From Malurus cyaneus samueli (lineage: Eukaryota > Chordata > Aves > Passeriformes > Maluridae), in NCBI GenBank assembly GCA_009741485.1, contig CM019214.1, positions 52,224,430 through 52,288,429 on the forward strand: a DNA stretch of 64,000 nt, read 5' to 3'. Below are positions 35,745 to 47,765 of the stretch, in pieces. Positions within the stretch are counted from its first letter, which is position 1, and every line of letters starts with the position of its first letter. The position numbers and the translations under genes are program-made. The notes below the pieces were generated by a model that had not been told where the DNA came from, did no database searches, and saw only the letters and a list, made by a program, of their open reading frames with translations.

Positions 35745-38700
35745 AAGTTTTTTACCATCATCATCTTCCTTAGTTTTCTCTGGACACTAAGGTGTCCCCC
35801 AGCTCTCAGGGACAGGGTTGCACTCATTCTTGGCTGCAGGTGCCATAGTAAGGTAGGAGGCAACCTGGAAGATCTAGTAAAGCATTTGGGTGATTACACT
35901 TCTAGCATAATCAAAGCATCTGAAATATTGCTTTGCTCTCAGACCACTCACTGCCAGGATAAACTCATCCACACATGTTCTGCAGCAGAGGATTTACTTA
36001 CACAGACACCCAAGGAAGAAAGAGTAGTGAAAATAGCAAAAGTGACAGAATTAACACCAGGCAGTGGAGGAAGGAAGCTGAAGGATCTATTAGAGTTAGG
36101 AAGGAGTCAGTCCAACCGCATTAAACACTGATGCACTTCTGTGCCACCCTCTAACAGATGCATTACTCACGACAGTAGCGTAAAACATCTGCTTATTACT
36201 TTATTCACAACTGGGGCTGCTAAAACAGAATGCTCCCAGACCACAAGATCCACACATCTGGTTGCTTTTTTGAGATACATTAGTTCAAACAAGGAGTTCC
36301 AAGGTTGAAGTCAGAGACAATCTCAGGAAATTATTTTATTTAAACACTGAGTTGCCATTAATTCACAAGGAATGAGGACTGTTAAAGTAGATTCAGTGCC
36401 TATGGATAGAACTGACATCTAATGTTTTGTCAAAGCAGCAAAGAGTAAACCTAAAACAGATTCTATTATTTACAATAGAAAATGTGATGAACATTGAATC
36501 TAAATTTTTTTGGCTCCTTTTCCATTAGCAAAAATTATTCTTTGCATTTTCAATGTGCATATAAAGGAAGCTTCCTGCTTTTTTACAATTGTAAAGCCAC
36601 AACACCAAACAGAATTCCCCCAAAATTATGCAAATTTGAAACTCAGGACAACATCTAACTGCAATAGACATTATTAGTAAACTTTTAACTAGAACAGTTT
36701 GTTAAGCAAGGGCAGAGGAGTGAATGCAAATTAAGAGGTGCTTTAAAATGATTTGAGGATGTTTCTTTAATGAGACTGGAGTATATGTGCCTGAAAGGTT
36801 GTTTTAAGTCTGTTAAGACTTGCATGACTTATCCTGCTAAGCAAAATATTTTTCACAGGTTCACCCCAAACTGTCAGATCTCATGGCTTCTAGACTCTAG
36901 ACTTCTAGAAATTAGTTTAGTAGCATAAAATCTGGAATCTGTCATGAAAGAAAAAAATATAAGTAAACAGAGAAAAAGTGCTCCACACCAGCCTTGGAAA
37001 ATAATAAAATCTGTTAAAGGAGAAAAAAAAAATAGAAAGAAGATATGGAGTGAAAATCTTTATATTCATGTACTAGAGGAAATCTTAAACTTGAAATGGA
37101 ATGACTGGACACAGAGCTTCCAGTATAAATTAGCTGGCAAGAAATTTTAAACAGTATGTACAACAAAACAGTCCTTAACACGTGTTTCCCCAGAAACCAA
37201 GAGCCTCAAAGGTTTTGCTTTTATTTTCTTCTTATTATTATATTTGCATGAGGACAGAAAGTTTTATTTTAAAACACATGGAATATGTCTATAATTGCGA
37301 ACAGTTTTATAATGAGTGTTTGGATCACCCTGCAGCACGACAGAGACCTTCTCAACGCACAGACCCATAAACTATGTCAGATTCAGACGTTTTGACTCAA
37401 GATAGTTTTTTCCACGTGGTCATGTGGTGACCTAGGCTAAAAAACTGAGGATGGGGGAAAAAAGGATTAAAAATCCCCCAACAACTGGTTTCATGCAGGT
37501 ATGCCAGATTGTTTTTGCAGCCTTTCCTCAGTCCAGCTGAACATCTGTGTCCCAGGGCAGGGGCTGCCTGTGCTCATGCAGTGGCACTGCTGCTGAATGC
37601 CGAAGTGTTGACTCAGAGAGAAGAGTACAAACTTTTCTGAAAGCTGTGTACCACTCTCTTTTGGATGCAGATATGTTACAGTAAGAGGTTAAAGGAGGGT
37701 CATCTCCTTTTGCTTGTCTTAGTGAATGCTATCACCTCTTGCAATCTGCCGTTTAAACTGTGTGCCTAAGCTCTCACTGGTCCATTTGAAGCAAAATACA
37801 CTAAGCTATTTTACAGTCTTAACAGTAGGATTCAACCTGAAAAAATCTTAGGAATTTCTAACGAATTGAAATTAGATGGCAGATGCAAAAGGATAGAAAC
37901 CTCAGGAGAAATGGCAGTGGGTTGTTGGCACTGTGCTGCAAATCTCTTTCCTCAGCATCACTGCAGGACAAAGAGTCGTCCCCTGTGTGCATTCATATCT
38001 ATACATCCCTGATTATATGTATACCCTTCTAAAGATACTGTTAAGGAGGGTAGAGCTAGACAAGACATACAGAAGTGATACTGAAAAAGTCTGTTTTCAC
38101 TTTCTTTTCCGACTCTCCCTCTTTATTTTTTTTCCCCTGTGCCGGGGTCTGATCCCTAAAGGGCTGATGGCAAAACGCTTTTTCTTCCATTTTGGTTGAG
38201 CTGGTTTCCTACTAAGTCACTAAGAGGAATCGGGTCTCTGAGTTACAGCAATGATAATATATTAAACAGTGAACGGTACCAGGAAACGCTCCAAGGCACT
38301 GGAACAGGACTGTTTATGCTGTCTACAGTAAATTATTTTAATTACCCCAGAATGGTTTTGGCCCACGTTAACTACCTCTCTTCCAGCAATTCCTAGGAAC
38401 AGCTGCAAAACCATCATGGAGCAGAAAGCATTCCCCATAGACACCTTGTATAGGGCCACCAACTGCAGGAAGTTTCAAGGGTGTGATGGATGGGGAGGGT
38501 GCTGTGTCTTTCCAGCTGGTCTCTGTGCCAGAGTACAGTCCTGGGCAAATACAGCTTTCTAGAAGACACAGAGCCCTAGGGACAGAATGCCTGAGAGCTG
38601 GTGAAAGAGGGAGAAGGAGTCAGCAGATGAGAATGAGAAATGAGTGAAAAAGCTGTTGAGGAAGAAACAGGACAGTTCCTTTCGGGACCAGCAAGCTGTA

Positions 38701-40344
38701 ACACAGACCCAAATGGTCTCACAGAACTGCATCCCCACAGAGTTACAGCCTTGCTTTTCAGTGAAATATCCATACCAGTTCCTGCTGACTACAACGAAGA
38801 CACCAGTCAGCTGCAGAGTGAGTATGGAGGCAGCTGCTGCGTGAAGGTGAAGAAGCTGCTTTTCTCTCCTTTCTTCCAAGGCTGTGGCTCCTGGTTTGAC
38901 ACATTAGCCATGCAAACTTTTGGTAAATGGCCATAAAAACTGTTAATGTTTTAAGCATTTTGGATCCACCAATTTTCCCTGAAACAGTGAAGCAACCTAG
39001 ATGTACTAGACCATTAACACCCCTCAGCCTCCTTGGTGTACTAGTGAAATTGCACAGTTTAGGATTATTACCAGAGGAATTCCATGGTGAATCCTGTAAA
39101 ATCCCAATGCCTTTTTCCCATCCATGCACTTTTAGAGATAAAGGCATAAAAACAAGGAAACTGCTACCCGGTAATTGGATCAGGGCCCAAAAGATCAACC
39201 GTGGTTTCTGAAAAAGGGTCCTTTTTCCTAGTTGTTTCTTTTAACTTCAATTAACTTCAGTGATCTCTTTCACTGTCTTTCTCTCTCTCTCCAAAAAGTT
39301 TCCAGCCTAGATGGAGATGAAAGGGCTTAAAGGGGAGGAGTCTGAAACAAGAGTGCTGTCAGATATGTTATTTTATGCTTATCTTTGGCTGGTAGGTGAC
39401 ACAAGAAAAGATCGTACTCTGTCTTTCTGTTATGATATTATTTATCTCCTTCATACTTCTCTGGGTGCATCTGGATCTCCCAGGTCATAACTGTACAGCT
39501 AAATAAATAACATCCAGAAACCAAGCCTGTGCTGTGATCTAAGTGGCATCAACTGACGCACATTCCCTGTTCAGGAGCAGACCCTGGTAGAGCAGATGCA
39601 TTTTGGAAAGCTGGCAAGATCTACCCTGCCTTGTGCAGAGCAGAGTGCAGCTTGGCAGATGCACAGTGGGGTGAAGTGCTTGAACTCATTTCCTGGCCCT
39701 CTTGTACTTAGCAGTGCAGATGCAGTCAGAGCAAACATGACAGAACATCTGGAACGAAAAGATGGGGTCAAGGAAACTTAGCAGAGATGAGAACTTTCCA
39801 TGGCAGTTGCTCAGCTAATTGCTCAAGGAAACATTTTCCAAAATTGCATTCTCTTCTCCAGGCTCTGAGTACTGCAGCTCTGTTTGCTGATTAGGATTAG
39901 CTCAGGACTTCCTGACAGGGAAATTACCTCACAAGGACCTTGGCGTGAGCATCTGATTCTAGACTGGAAGTTTAAAATAAATCCAGTTAAATAAATAGCA
40001 AGCATTTAAACTAGAATATTTTCAACAGTCATTCCATTCCAAAACAACAAAAACAAATCTTTCTAAAGACCAGTTACTTTAATTGCTTCCTTCTAAGTGC
40101 TCCATACACTGCTGATAACTATGTAGATAAAAGCCAACCTAAAGTCCCCCTTTACTTGACTGTTTTTATAAAATAATACATCTCTAATGGTTTTTGAATT
40201 ATTCGCATCTCCCTCCTTCCCCTCCTTTCTCACTTGAGATCTGTGGTCATTTGGTGAAAGGCAATTAAAAATGAGACACAAAAAAAGTAAACCATGTAAT
40301 AACCAGTTGCAATCTTATGAAGGTTTTTTGGTTATTATTGGATG
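35745..40344. other. Unique non-coding DNA, GC-richer at 38460-39200
   Basis: I see no gene. The part 38460-39200 is closer to balanced composition and carries overlapping frames on both strands of up to 146 codons (minus, 38758-39198). None has a recognisable domain, and their mutual overlap argues against any one being real. An E-box-type CACGTG lies at about 37414. The remainder is AT-rich and featureless. Confidence 0.5.
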
Positions 40345-40432
40345 GCAACATCAAAGCTTGGGTGGTTTATGTCATCCCCAAAGTCACGCAGGAAAAGCAG
40401 AAGCTGAGAGCTGATTTGCACCCGTGACACAA
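40345..40432 (-). mobile_element. MIR-like SINE remnant
   Basis: Read on plus, GGTGGTTTATGTCATCCCC followed by AAAGTCACGCAGG and GAGAGCTGATTTGCACC follows the order of the reverse-complement MIR landmark. That landmark runs: gene-like GGTTAAGTGACTTGCCC, then AGGTCACACAG, then GAGCTGGGATTTGAACC. It is short and diverged; ends are approximate. Confidence 0.4.
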
Positions 40433-41249
40433 AGGTGCTCTAAACCTCTCATAAGCAACTGCTCCAGATAAAGGCCCATCTGCTTTGCATCAGTGATGTG
40501 GGGAGAAGCAGCTGGAGGATCTCAGTGGAGCTGTCTCTCATTATCCATAACAGGCCTACTTCTTCTTTACACGGTTTCACTGTAAGAAGTTCAGTGGCAC
40601 ACCTGTCCTGGGCACCTTAGCGGTGCTGTCAGTACTGCTCATTCCTCCCTGCAATAATTGTCCTTATTTTCTCCATATTTTCACCACTGTTGTTCTCCCT
40701 TCTCTCACCCCTATCTTCCCTTTTCTGGGGTCAATTCTTTACTCTTCTCTCCATCTGATTGTATAAGAACTCCCATATGGTAGCAACCAGCCGTCCATTT
40801 GCTTTTATCCAGTGGACAAAGCTGTGTTTTCTACTGCTTCTACACAGCTGCCTGTGTCCTTTTCAGGAGTATGAAGTAAAGTCATCTAAATCTGCATTCA
40901 ACCCAGCTACACCAAATCCATGGAAGTTGCACCTCAGGCTTCTGTAGAAATTGGATTAGATCTGAAAGACCCAAATATTTTCCCACAGATTTCTATAAAC
41001 TTCAGGAAGCAGAATATGTCATACTATTGTGTTATAAGGGGCTCCTGAGGTCAGCTTTTAAAATCCTGGGTTTCTTGTCTCTTCATAGTGCACTGCCAGA
41101 CCTTCAGGTTGACTTCAGACTACAAGCCTTTCCTCGGGGTTAACAGAGGATCATATTTTGTTTCCAAACTTTGTGCCAGTGAGCAGGCAATAAACTGAGA
41201 ATACTCTCTCTTCACACATCTTTAAGAGACATTCAGAACTGATTAAGAT
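40433..41249. other. Unique non-coding DNA
   Basis: Nothing assignable is visible. It is pyrimidine-rich around 40680-40760. Confidence 0.6.
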
Positions 41250-41412
41250 TGGACTCACGTCCAGCCTCTCACCCACCAGTACTCCTAAGTCCTTCTCAGC
41301 AGGACTGCTCTCCGCCTGTTCATCCCAGTTTGTGTTGTTTACTGGGTTGCCCTGACCCAGGTGCAGCACCTTGCACATGTCCTTGTTAAACCTCCTGAGA
41401 TTCCCTTGGATG
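41250..41412 (-). pseudogene. CR1 LINE fragment with reverse-transcriptase ORF remnant
   Basis: Read on the minus strand, this piece encodes the CR1 ORF2 landmarks [13 protein letters not shown], then [18 protein letters not shown]. These lie toward the C-terminal end of the CR1 endonuclease and reverse-transcriptase polyprotein. The frame stays open through the recognisable part, but the match stops after about 160 bp on both sides. The catalytic reverse-transcriptase core and the CR1 3' end are both missing. It is an eroded internal fragment of an autonomous LINE, incapable of movement. A frame of 93 codons (41151-41432) extends beyond the repeat into unrelated DNA. Confidence 0.85.
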
Positions 41413-43370
41413 GGAATCTTCCCCTTTTTCACTTTCGTCTTTGTTTATGATGAATTTTAATCAATTCAAGAGAGGGATTACACAGTGCAAGAGCGCACAG
41501 CAAGAGAGTAATGGAATTTTCCAATATTGCTCTTTCACTGAACTAGTGAACTCTATTATTGTGATACTTGTGATATTGATGTTTTAAAGGGATTTTAAAT
41601 GGGGTTTAAGAGTGGAGAAAGTTGATTCCTAGATTACTTTTCTGACAAGACTATTTTGGATCAGGTTCCTCTCAACCAGCTCAAAATACCTCATAGTTAG
41701 ACTGAACTCTTTTAGAATTCATTAGAAAGAAACCTCATGATAGCCATTAAATATATTCTAAAATAAACATCTAAGAACTGACAAATCATTTTAAAAGCAC
41801 TTATTCCCATAAAATAAAGAAAAACAAAATAAAGAAAAATAAAGAAAACAAAAAAATCATGGTGACTAGTTCTTGTTTGAATATCCCATACCAGTGAAAC
41901 AATGTCTATCATTTCAGTTAGTTTTTCATCAGTTTTCATTAAGACCCGAATGAGGATAATGCTGGATGCCTTGCCAGGGGATTTCACATAACTCATACCT
42001 TTATTCTTAAGCAGAGAATGCCAAAAATTGCAGCTGATGTAAATAGTTTAGTGATATATCAAAGAGCAAGCCATTGACAAGGATCTGGATATAACTTGTA
42101 GCTGAATAAGCTCACAAAATTACAGGTGCTAGTAATCCTGATAATTTACATTACTTACAGTGTTTATAGAGAATTTTTAAACCTGATGTACTTCCAAGTT
42201 AAGTATTATAAATGTTAATGATTTTTTTCACCTTTATTATAAATTATAATTTATTATTATTGTTAAATGATTTTTTTCACCTTTAAGACTTTTAAGAACA
42301 GCAGCTGGTTGCCAAACAAGAAGCAGGACCCTTCTCTTCTGGTACATTTCTTTCTAGCGGTCGTCATTCCTCCAGTCATGTTTATATTTCAAATGACTGA
42401 TCAGATGTTAAGTGCAGGAAATAAATTTCCTTGTCTGACTGTATCCTCTCTCCATGACACGAACAGCAGCAGATTCCAGGACTTGGCTACATTCACAGGC
42501 TGCGTGTCCCTCCTTATTACCCTGCTCATCCAACTGGCAACTCAGGCAAAAACAATGTCAGAGAAAGAAAAGACAGGAAAAGAGCCTGACAGCTCTCAGA
42601 GTAAATTGTGTCCAGTTCCCTTCTTCTTTCAGACTTCCAGATGTGTTTTTCCTACAAGTCTTTAAAGATGCAGTGCCTTGGTCTCCACTTCTTAGCAGAA
42701 CTCATTAATTGACCTTACTTGCTTCACATGCTGACAGTGTTAGCACACAGACCAAGCCACTGGTCCTGTACAGCAACCCAGGCTCCTTTCCCCTGAAGCG
42801 ACTCAGAGTCCTCTGAGTCAAGTGCTCCAGAAGCAGAGCATGTGAAAAAGTTTGTTAAGAAGTATTGCAAATTCTGTCCAGTAAAGCCAGTCCACTTAAA
42901 ACATCTTCTAGAAGTCCCTTTTCACTAGGTCATTTTTCTGATGCACTGTGTAGACGGACACTCATTTGGGTGGGTTTCGTCTCACTGTGTGCAATGTAAG
43001 CTCAGGATTATATCTTCTTTCCCTGAGGAACCACACCATTCACAGGCCAATTAGCACCACCATCCCAAAGGACATTCTTATCAAGGGATTCAATTGGTAC
43101 TGTGAGAGTATTCTCATTTGTTAGACTATACCTAACATATGAGTTAAAATAGGATAAACTGGATGGACCTAGAGAAACTGATAATCTAGATGATACCTAT
43201 TCATAAGATGTAGCTAAATCATTTGAAGAATAGTTGAGCCTTTGTTTTCAACAGCAATTGAATAAGTTTATGAGAGAAGTCTCCTCAGTCTTTTCTCTTT
43301 TTTGTCTTCCTTTTTCTTACACATATATACACAGAAAAATAGATGCACAGGTTTTCAACATGACCTAAGA
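41413..43370. other. Unique non-coding DNA
   Basis: A 132-codon plus-strand frame (42267-42665) has no recognisable domain, and a second frame overlaps it. I do not call a gene. A short imperfect direct repeat lies at 42213-42285. Confidence 0.5.
42213..42285. repeat. Short direct repeat, 48-bp spacing
   Basis: The 24-bp word starting TGTTAATGATTTTTTTCACC (42213-42236) recurs at 42261-42285 with one extra A. AT-rich sequence separates the two. A local slippage duplication. Confidence 0.85.
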
Positions 43371-43381
43371 TATAGATAGAT

Positions 43382-43413
43382 ATATATACCTATATTTATG
43401 TATAGGTATATAT
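43382..43413. repeat. 13-bp perfect inverted repeat
   Basis: ATATATACCTATA (43382-43394) and TATAGGTATATAT (43401-43413) are exact reverse complements separated by six bases. It sits inside a TA/GATA-rich low-complexity run (43371-43414). It could extrude as a cruciform; no gene context is visible. Confidence 0.9.
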
Positions 43414-43414
43414 T

Positions 43415-45324
43415 ATTGCTTATATGTATCCCATCATTCAGCAATACTCAGAAACTGCTAGGTTTTAAAAAGTTCTTCCACTATTGTTGGAAAGTTTTCC
43501 TTTTCTTTCCTTTTTCATGGTTATTGGTCTTTAAAGTCATATTGGAAATAACATAAATATTTTGACGCTATCCACATCTTTTGAAAATGTGTAAAACTAT
43601 TTATCTTCACCTACATTTCTTAACCAGAATTCTGTCTATTATTTTTATATTTTTTAAGTACTTGTATAATAGTGGAAACATTATTTTGATCAACATATTC
43701 TCTTCCCAGCTAGATGAAGCACATTGTTCTTTAACAACAACACTCTAGTTCTCTCTGAGAGGAGACTCGCACATTCTTAGAGAATTCTGAATAATCATTT
43801 TGCTTTGGTGCTGCTACTACAGAGTCAGCTTTACCTGTGGTCAGACAGGAAGAGGGATTGTAGTAGCCTGTGACAGAGACAGGACTTTTCCTATAAATTA
43901 ATTAATATGAAGTCTGGAGTTTAGGGTGCATTGTAGAAATACAAAGTCATAGAATTGACACCCCCTGAAGAATCCGTAATCCAAATGCCTGACTTTTCAA
44001 TAATCAGTTAATTTAATTTCTGATAAACTGTCAAATAAATTCCATTCACTACCCTGAGTCATTGGCAGCAAAAGTAAGCTTGAACTGTTCAGGGGACAAA
44101 AAAGGTTAGCATGAAAAGCATGTAGGAAATATGTCAATGTCGTGAAAACAAGGCACTCAAAGAACAGCAAATTTATTTTCCCAACAAGTGATTTTCATTA
44201 ATTTATTTTCAAAACAATTTCCAAACTAATCTCGTTGCAGTTCTGCCAAGGTAAATCAGCGGTACAGCTCACCTTTTAAAACTTACCATGCTTGCCACAA
44301 TTCTGACAATGAAAACCATTTATTCCAAAGAATGTCACTCATTTTACTTACTTACTTACACATTCCCCTCAGATTTGGTGTATCTTTGATACTTTGATCC
44401 TAAACTGAATCAGTATAAAGTCATGAAAACACTGCACTGCAGCAGTAGGAGGAAAGATGGGCAAAGAATCTTGGTAATTTCTTGAACCAATCTTGTGTTA
44501 GCAGCTTCGCACTGAATGGTTGTCAAATCCAACCTTCATAAATATTTGGATAACTAGGAAGCTACTATTAAATTCAGACAAGGTGTTTGGTTACAAGTAG
44601 CAATAATATTTTAGTACTTAAGCTATCAAGCGTTTCTAATGCAGCTGAGTCGCTCAAAATTATATGCAGTAAAGGTTGCTCCAAATTGCTTTATAATCTG
44701 CTCTTAAACATCACAGGCAATGTCTGTATTATACTTGCATTTCAAATTGTTTATATTTGATTGTATTCCATTATCTCTAAATGAGGTGTGTTACTCTAGG
44801 GTCGTGATCTGTTTCTTGTTATGAGCTCACATGTTCCACTGTGTATACAAGATAAAGTGTATTTGATATTCTGTCTTTTTGTTTAAATTTACTGAGGTTG
44901 AAAGATAACCAAAAGTTCTCTTCCAAGGACTATCATATCAAATACTTTGATAGATGATTAAGGTTCCTTGATGTTTTCTTTATGTAGTATTCTCATCTTA
45001 AGAAGAGCAGATATTGGGTGACACATATGAGATTTCTGCTGAGTCAGTATTTGACATTGAGAGTGCCTGCAAATATAGTGTCTAAGGACAGATAATTGTT
45101 TTTTTCCTACTGCAGAGAATCATCATCTCTGCTGTATCATTGCTTTATCCTCACTGCAGAAGCAAAAGCCTTTACAGAAGGGAATACATCTGGTGGGAAA
45201 CCAGCCTCTGCACACCTTGGCACTCCAGATATGCATCCCATCCTCTTCCATACTGCCCAAATTATTAAATAGGCTTTTGGCACCTGGATAAGGAGGTGTG
45301 ATTGAAAACAAACCTAGAGTCAGA
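43415..45324. other. Unique AT-rich non-coding DNA
   Basis: No gene or named repeat is seen. A CATAGAATTG word near 43950 recalls a CR1 end, but the match does not continue convincingly. Confidence 0.55.
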
Positions 45325-45385
45325 TCAGGGAGCTATCAGACTGCCCATGAAGTCACACAGTTGCTGGCATAGAAGAGTAACAATA
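45325..45385 (-). mobile_element. Possible MIR-like SINE remnant
   Basis: Read on plus, CTATCAGACTGCCCATGA, then AGTCACACAGTTGCTGGCAT resembles the reverse-complement MIR landmark GTGACTTGCCCAAGGTCACACAGCTGCTGGC (two pieces joined by the usual order). Only about 60 bp match, so this is weak. Confidence 0.35.
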
Positions 45386-47746
45386 TGTGGCAGCATTAAG
45401 GGAAAGGAGGTGCTATTCATCACAGCTGGAGTGGGGCATGTATTAACTTACAGTGACTGCAAAATTACACCCTATAATCAGCTCTTTGGAGGCAGTGGAG
45501 ACATAATCCATTTCCCATTAAAATACCCCATCTGTAATGCAACATGGGATTTAAGGACTCATTAAGCATGTAATTATTATGGTGCTGTTAGTGGTTGCTC
45601 TAATAGAGTTTTTTGGTGACAATTACTGTCTGCAGGAGTGCAGCAGTACCTACAACTGACCAAGCTACACAGAACTTAGAGCTCATAGCATGGTGCCCTA
45701 AAAGTTTACACTCAAAAATCTCTGAGAAGGTAGCACTTCAATGGGACTTTTCCCAGCCTTTAATCGTGCAGATGCCATGCCCCAGAAGGACTGCAGTCCC
45801 CATATTCCAGGCATATTGCTGCTTAGCATGATCCACAGCTCTGTTGTTTGCCTGCGTTGCCTGATGAACACAAGGTGATTTCCCAGAGAACACAGCAATC
45901 AAAGCTATTATATTGGCCAGTAATGAATACTGGGATGAAAGGCAAAACTGATTTTATAACTCTTATTAAGCTAAACAATTATTTGTGTTTGGGATTTTGT
46001 ACTGTGAAGTCCTTCCAAGGCATATGCCTGACATGGCCCTCCCTAACACATCCATTCAGCATTGTAGAAGGAAATTATGATGTCTCCTCCAATCCTCACA
46101 AAAATCTAATATTCACCAGATATGCATGAAGAAATACAAATGAAATTTTCTTTTGTGCTCCCTTCCAGCTCTGATGTCTCACACCAGGTCTGACCCTGAT
46201 GTTGCTACAGACATATAATTGAGGTTTTCTCATTTTCATCTGTTGAACATATTCCACTTTGTGAAAACTGTCTCACTACAGTAAGCACTCTTAAACAGGT
46301 CCTCCCACTGCCAGTTTAGTTTCCTCATCATCAGATTCCGAAGTAATTCTCAGTGTTTCTTTGGTACAAGGAATATTTAACTTTGCATGTAAAGAGAGAG
46401 AGATCCAGCAGAGGAGTTAGATAGACCCTGTTTCCTCCATACCTATCAGCACACAAAGACTTTTTTATTCATAAATGTTAGAAATCATAGACTGACTCAT
46501 GAAGAAGCTGTAAGGAATAACACCTCATAAAGTTAACACTCCAGTGAGTCAGTTATTGAGCAAAGAAAGAAGACCAAATGCACGAACTGGTTTCTGTCGT
46601 AAGCATGATGTATAATGTGAGCAGTTACTAGGCAAGGCCTACCCATCAGACAGTTTAGGATAGATACTCTGTGTGTGCCTTGGGATGCTCAGCATTCCCG
46701 AGAAAAAGACACTCGGCAAGTTCAGAATGGTGCATATGTAACAGGAGAGTAAGGCAAAAGCAGAAGGAAATGTGGACACTGAGAATCTTGAACATGAAGA
46801 GGTTATAAGGGCTGAACCCTCTTGTGCATCTGGGTTTTTGCATTTTAGTGCATTAGCCTACTGGCTACTAAGATTTGGGAGTTTTTCTCGTTCTAGTTTG
46901 AGTGGTTTTCATTTTAGAGGTGCAACTCACTCCACTGGTGCCCTTCACTTCAGCATTTCACTGGAAGTTTTCTTTCTACTCTCATCTCACATCTGTACAG
47001 AAATCTCTTTTAGAGGAACTCAAGAGAAATGGATGGATTTGTTGAATTTTTAACCTTAGTTCCTTTCTGGCAAGTTTCTTCCTAACTTCCTTGGGAAACA
47101 CAATATCCTCACGGATGAACTCCCTGTTCACAAAATGCACTTTAATAAATTATGTGGTCGGATGACCTAATGGCTTCTTTTGAGAGACAGAGTAGACTTT
47201 ACAAGACCTATAAATGAGAGACTAATTTAAAAAAAGCAACTGGGTCAGGGTGTATACAAAACCTATTGCATAGAGCTGGACATTCTCATCAGTTAAGAAC
47301 TGAATGTTATCTTCTGATATACCAGATATGTGGCTTTTCCTATGACCAAAAGCGTCATTTGTCACCAGTGGAGGGAGAGGTGTTTGTGAAATCACAGAAT
47401 CACGGAGCTAATCTCAGTCCCAGATCTGCTGTCACTTATATCCATTTTACATAGTTTAATTTCTCTAGCTTCTATGTTAATGGTAAGATAAATGAGGAGA
47501 GAATCAATTTCAAAAAGCAGATTTTACTGAATCTGAAAAAAATAGCATGAAAATTCTACCTTATTTATTTATAAGGAAATAAATAATTCCACGACAGAAA
47601 GCCTAATAGATGTTTTCTTTATTATTATTTTTCTGAAGAAGAAAGTAAATGTTTTTTTGTAAAGACCTGAGTCTTTTGCTCGCTGCATCTCTTCACATTT
47701 GAGTGGTCATGATTTTTTGTGGGACTTGTTACCCCTAAAATGAATC
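45386..47746. other. Unique non-coding DNA
   Basis: No recognisable gene. Several 60-93-codon frames occur on both strands without motifs. ATCACAGAATCACGG near 47391 recalls the CR1 terminus but does not extend. Confidence 0.55.
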
Positions 47747-47765
47747 TGCGTAACGTTTTTACGCA
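47747..47765. promoter_or_regulatory. CpG-containing inverted repeat TGCGTAA/TTACGCA
   Basis: TGCGTAA (47747-47753) and its exact reverse complement TTACGCA (47759-47765) flank five bases, CGTTT. Three CpGs lie within the 19 bases and another follows at once. Each arm resembles half-sites bound by C/EBP and PAR-type bZIP factors. The surrounding kilobase has almost no CpG, so the preservation is notable. Function is inferred only. Confidence 0.3.

Noticed and set aside
35570..35863. Long Lys-Glu-Gly-Arg repeat frame on minus and Phe-Leu-Pro-Ser frame on plus
   Set aside because: Both are direct translations of the TTCC microsatellite and have no coding support outside it.
36105..36150. GTCAGTCCAACCGCATTAAAC as a CR1 fragment
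   Set aside because: Only one short word resembles CR1, and no neighbouring landmark is in the expected order.
38559..39211. Overlapping frames of 94-146 codons on both strands
   Set aside because: Several mutually exclusive frames are open because the local sequence is GC-richer. None has a recognisable product.
42267..42665. 132-codon plus-strand frame with a hydrophobic segment
   Set aside because: Overlapped by another frame and starts inside a local AT-rich duplication. No family is recognised.
43940..43995. CATAGAATTG and following AATCCGTAATCCAA as another minus-strand CR1 end
   Set aside because: The match to the CR1 terminus is broken after about ten bases and could be chance.
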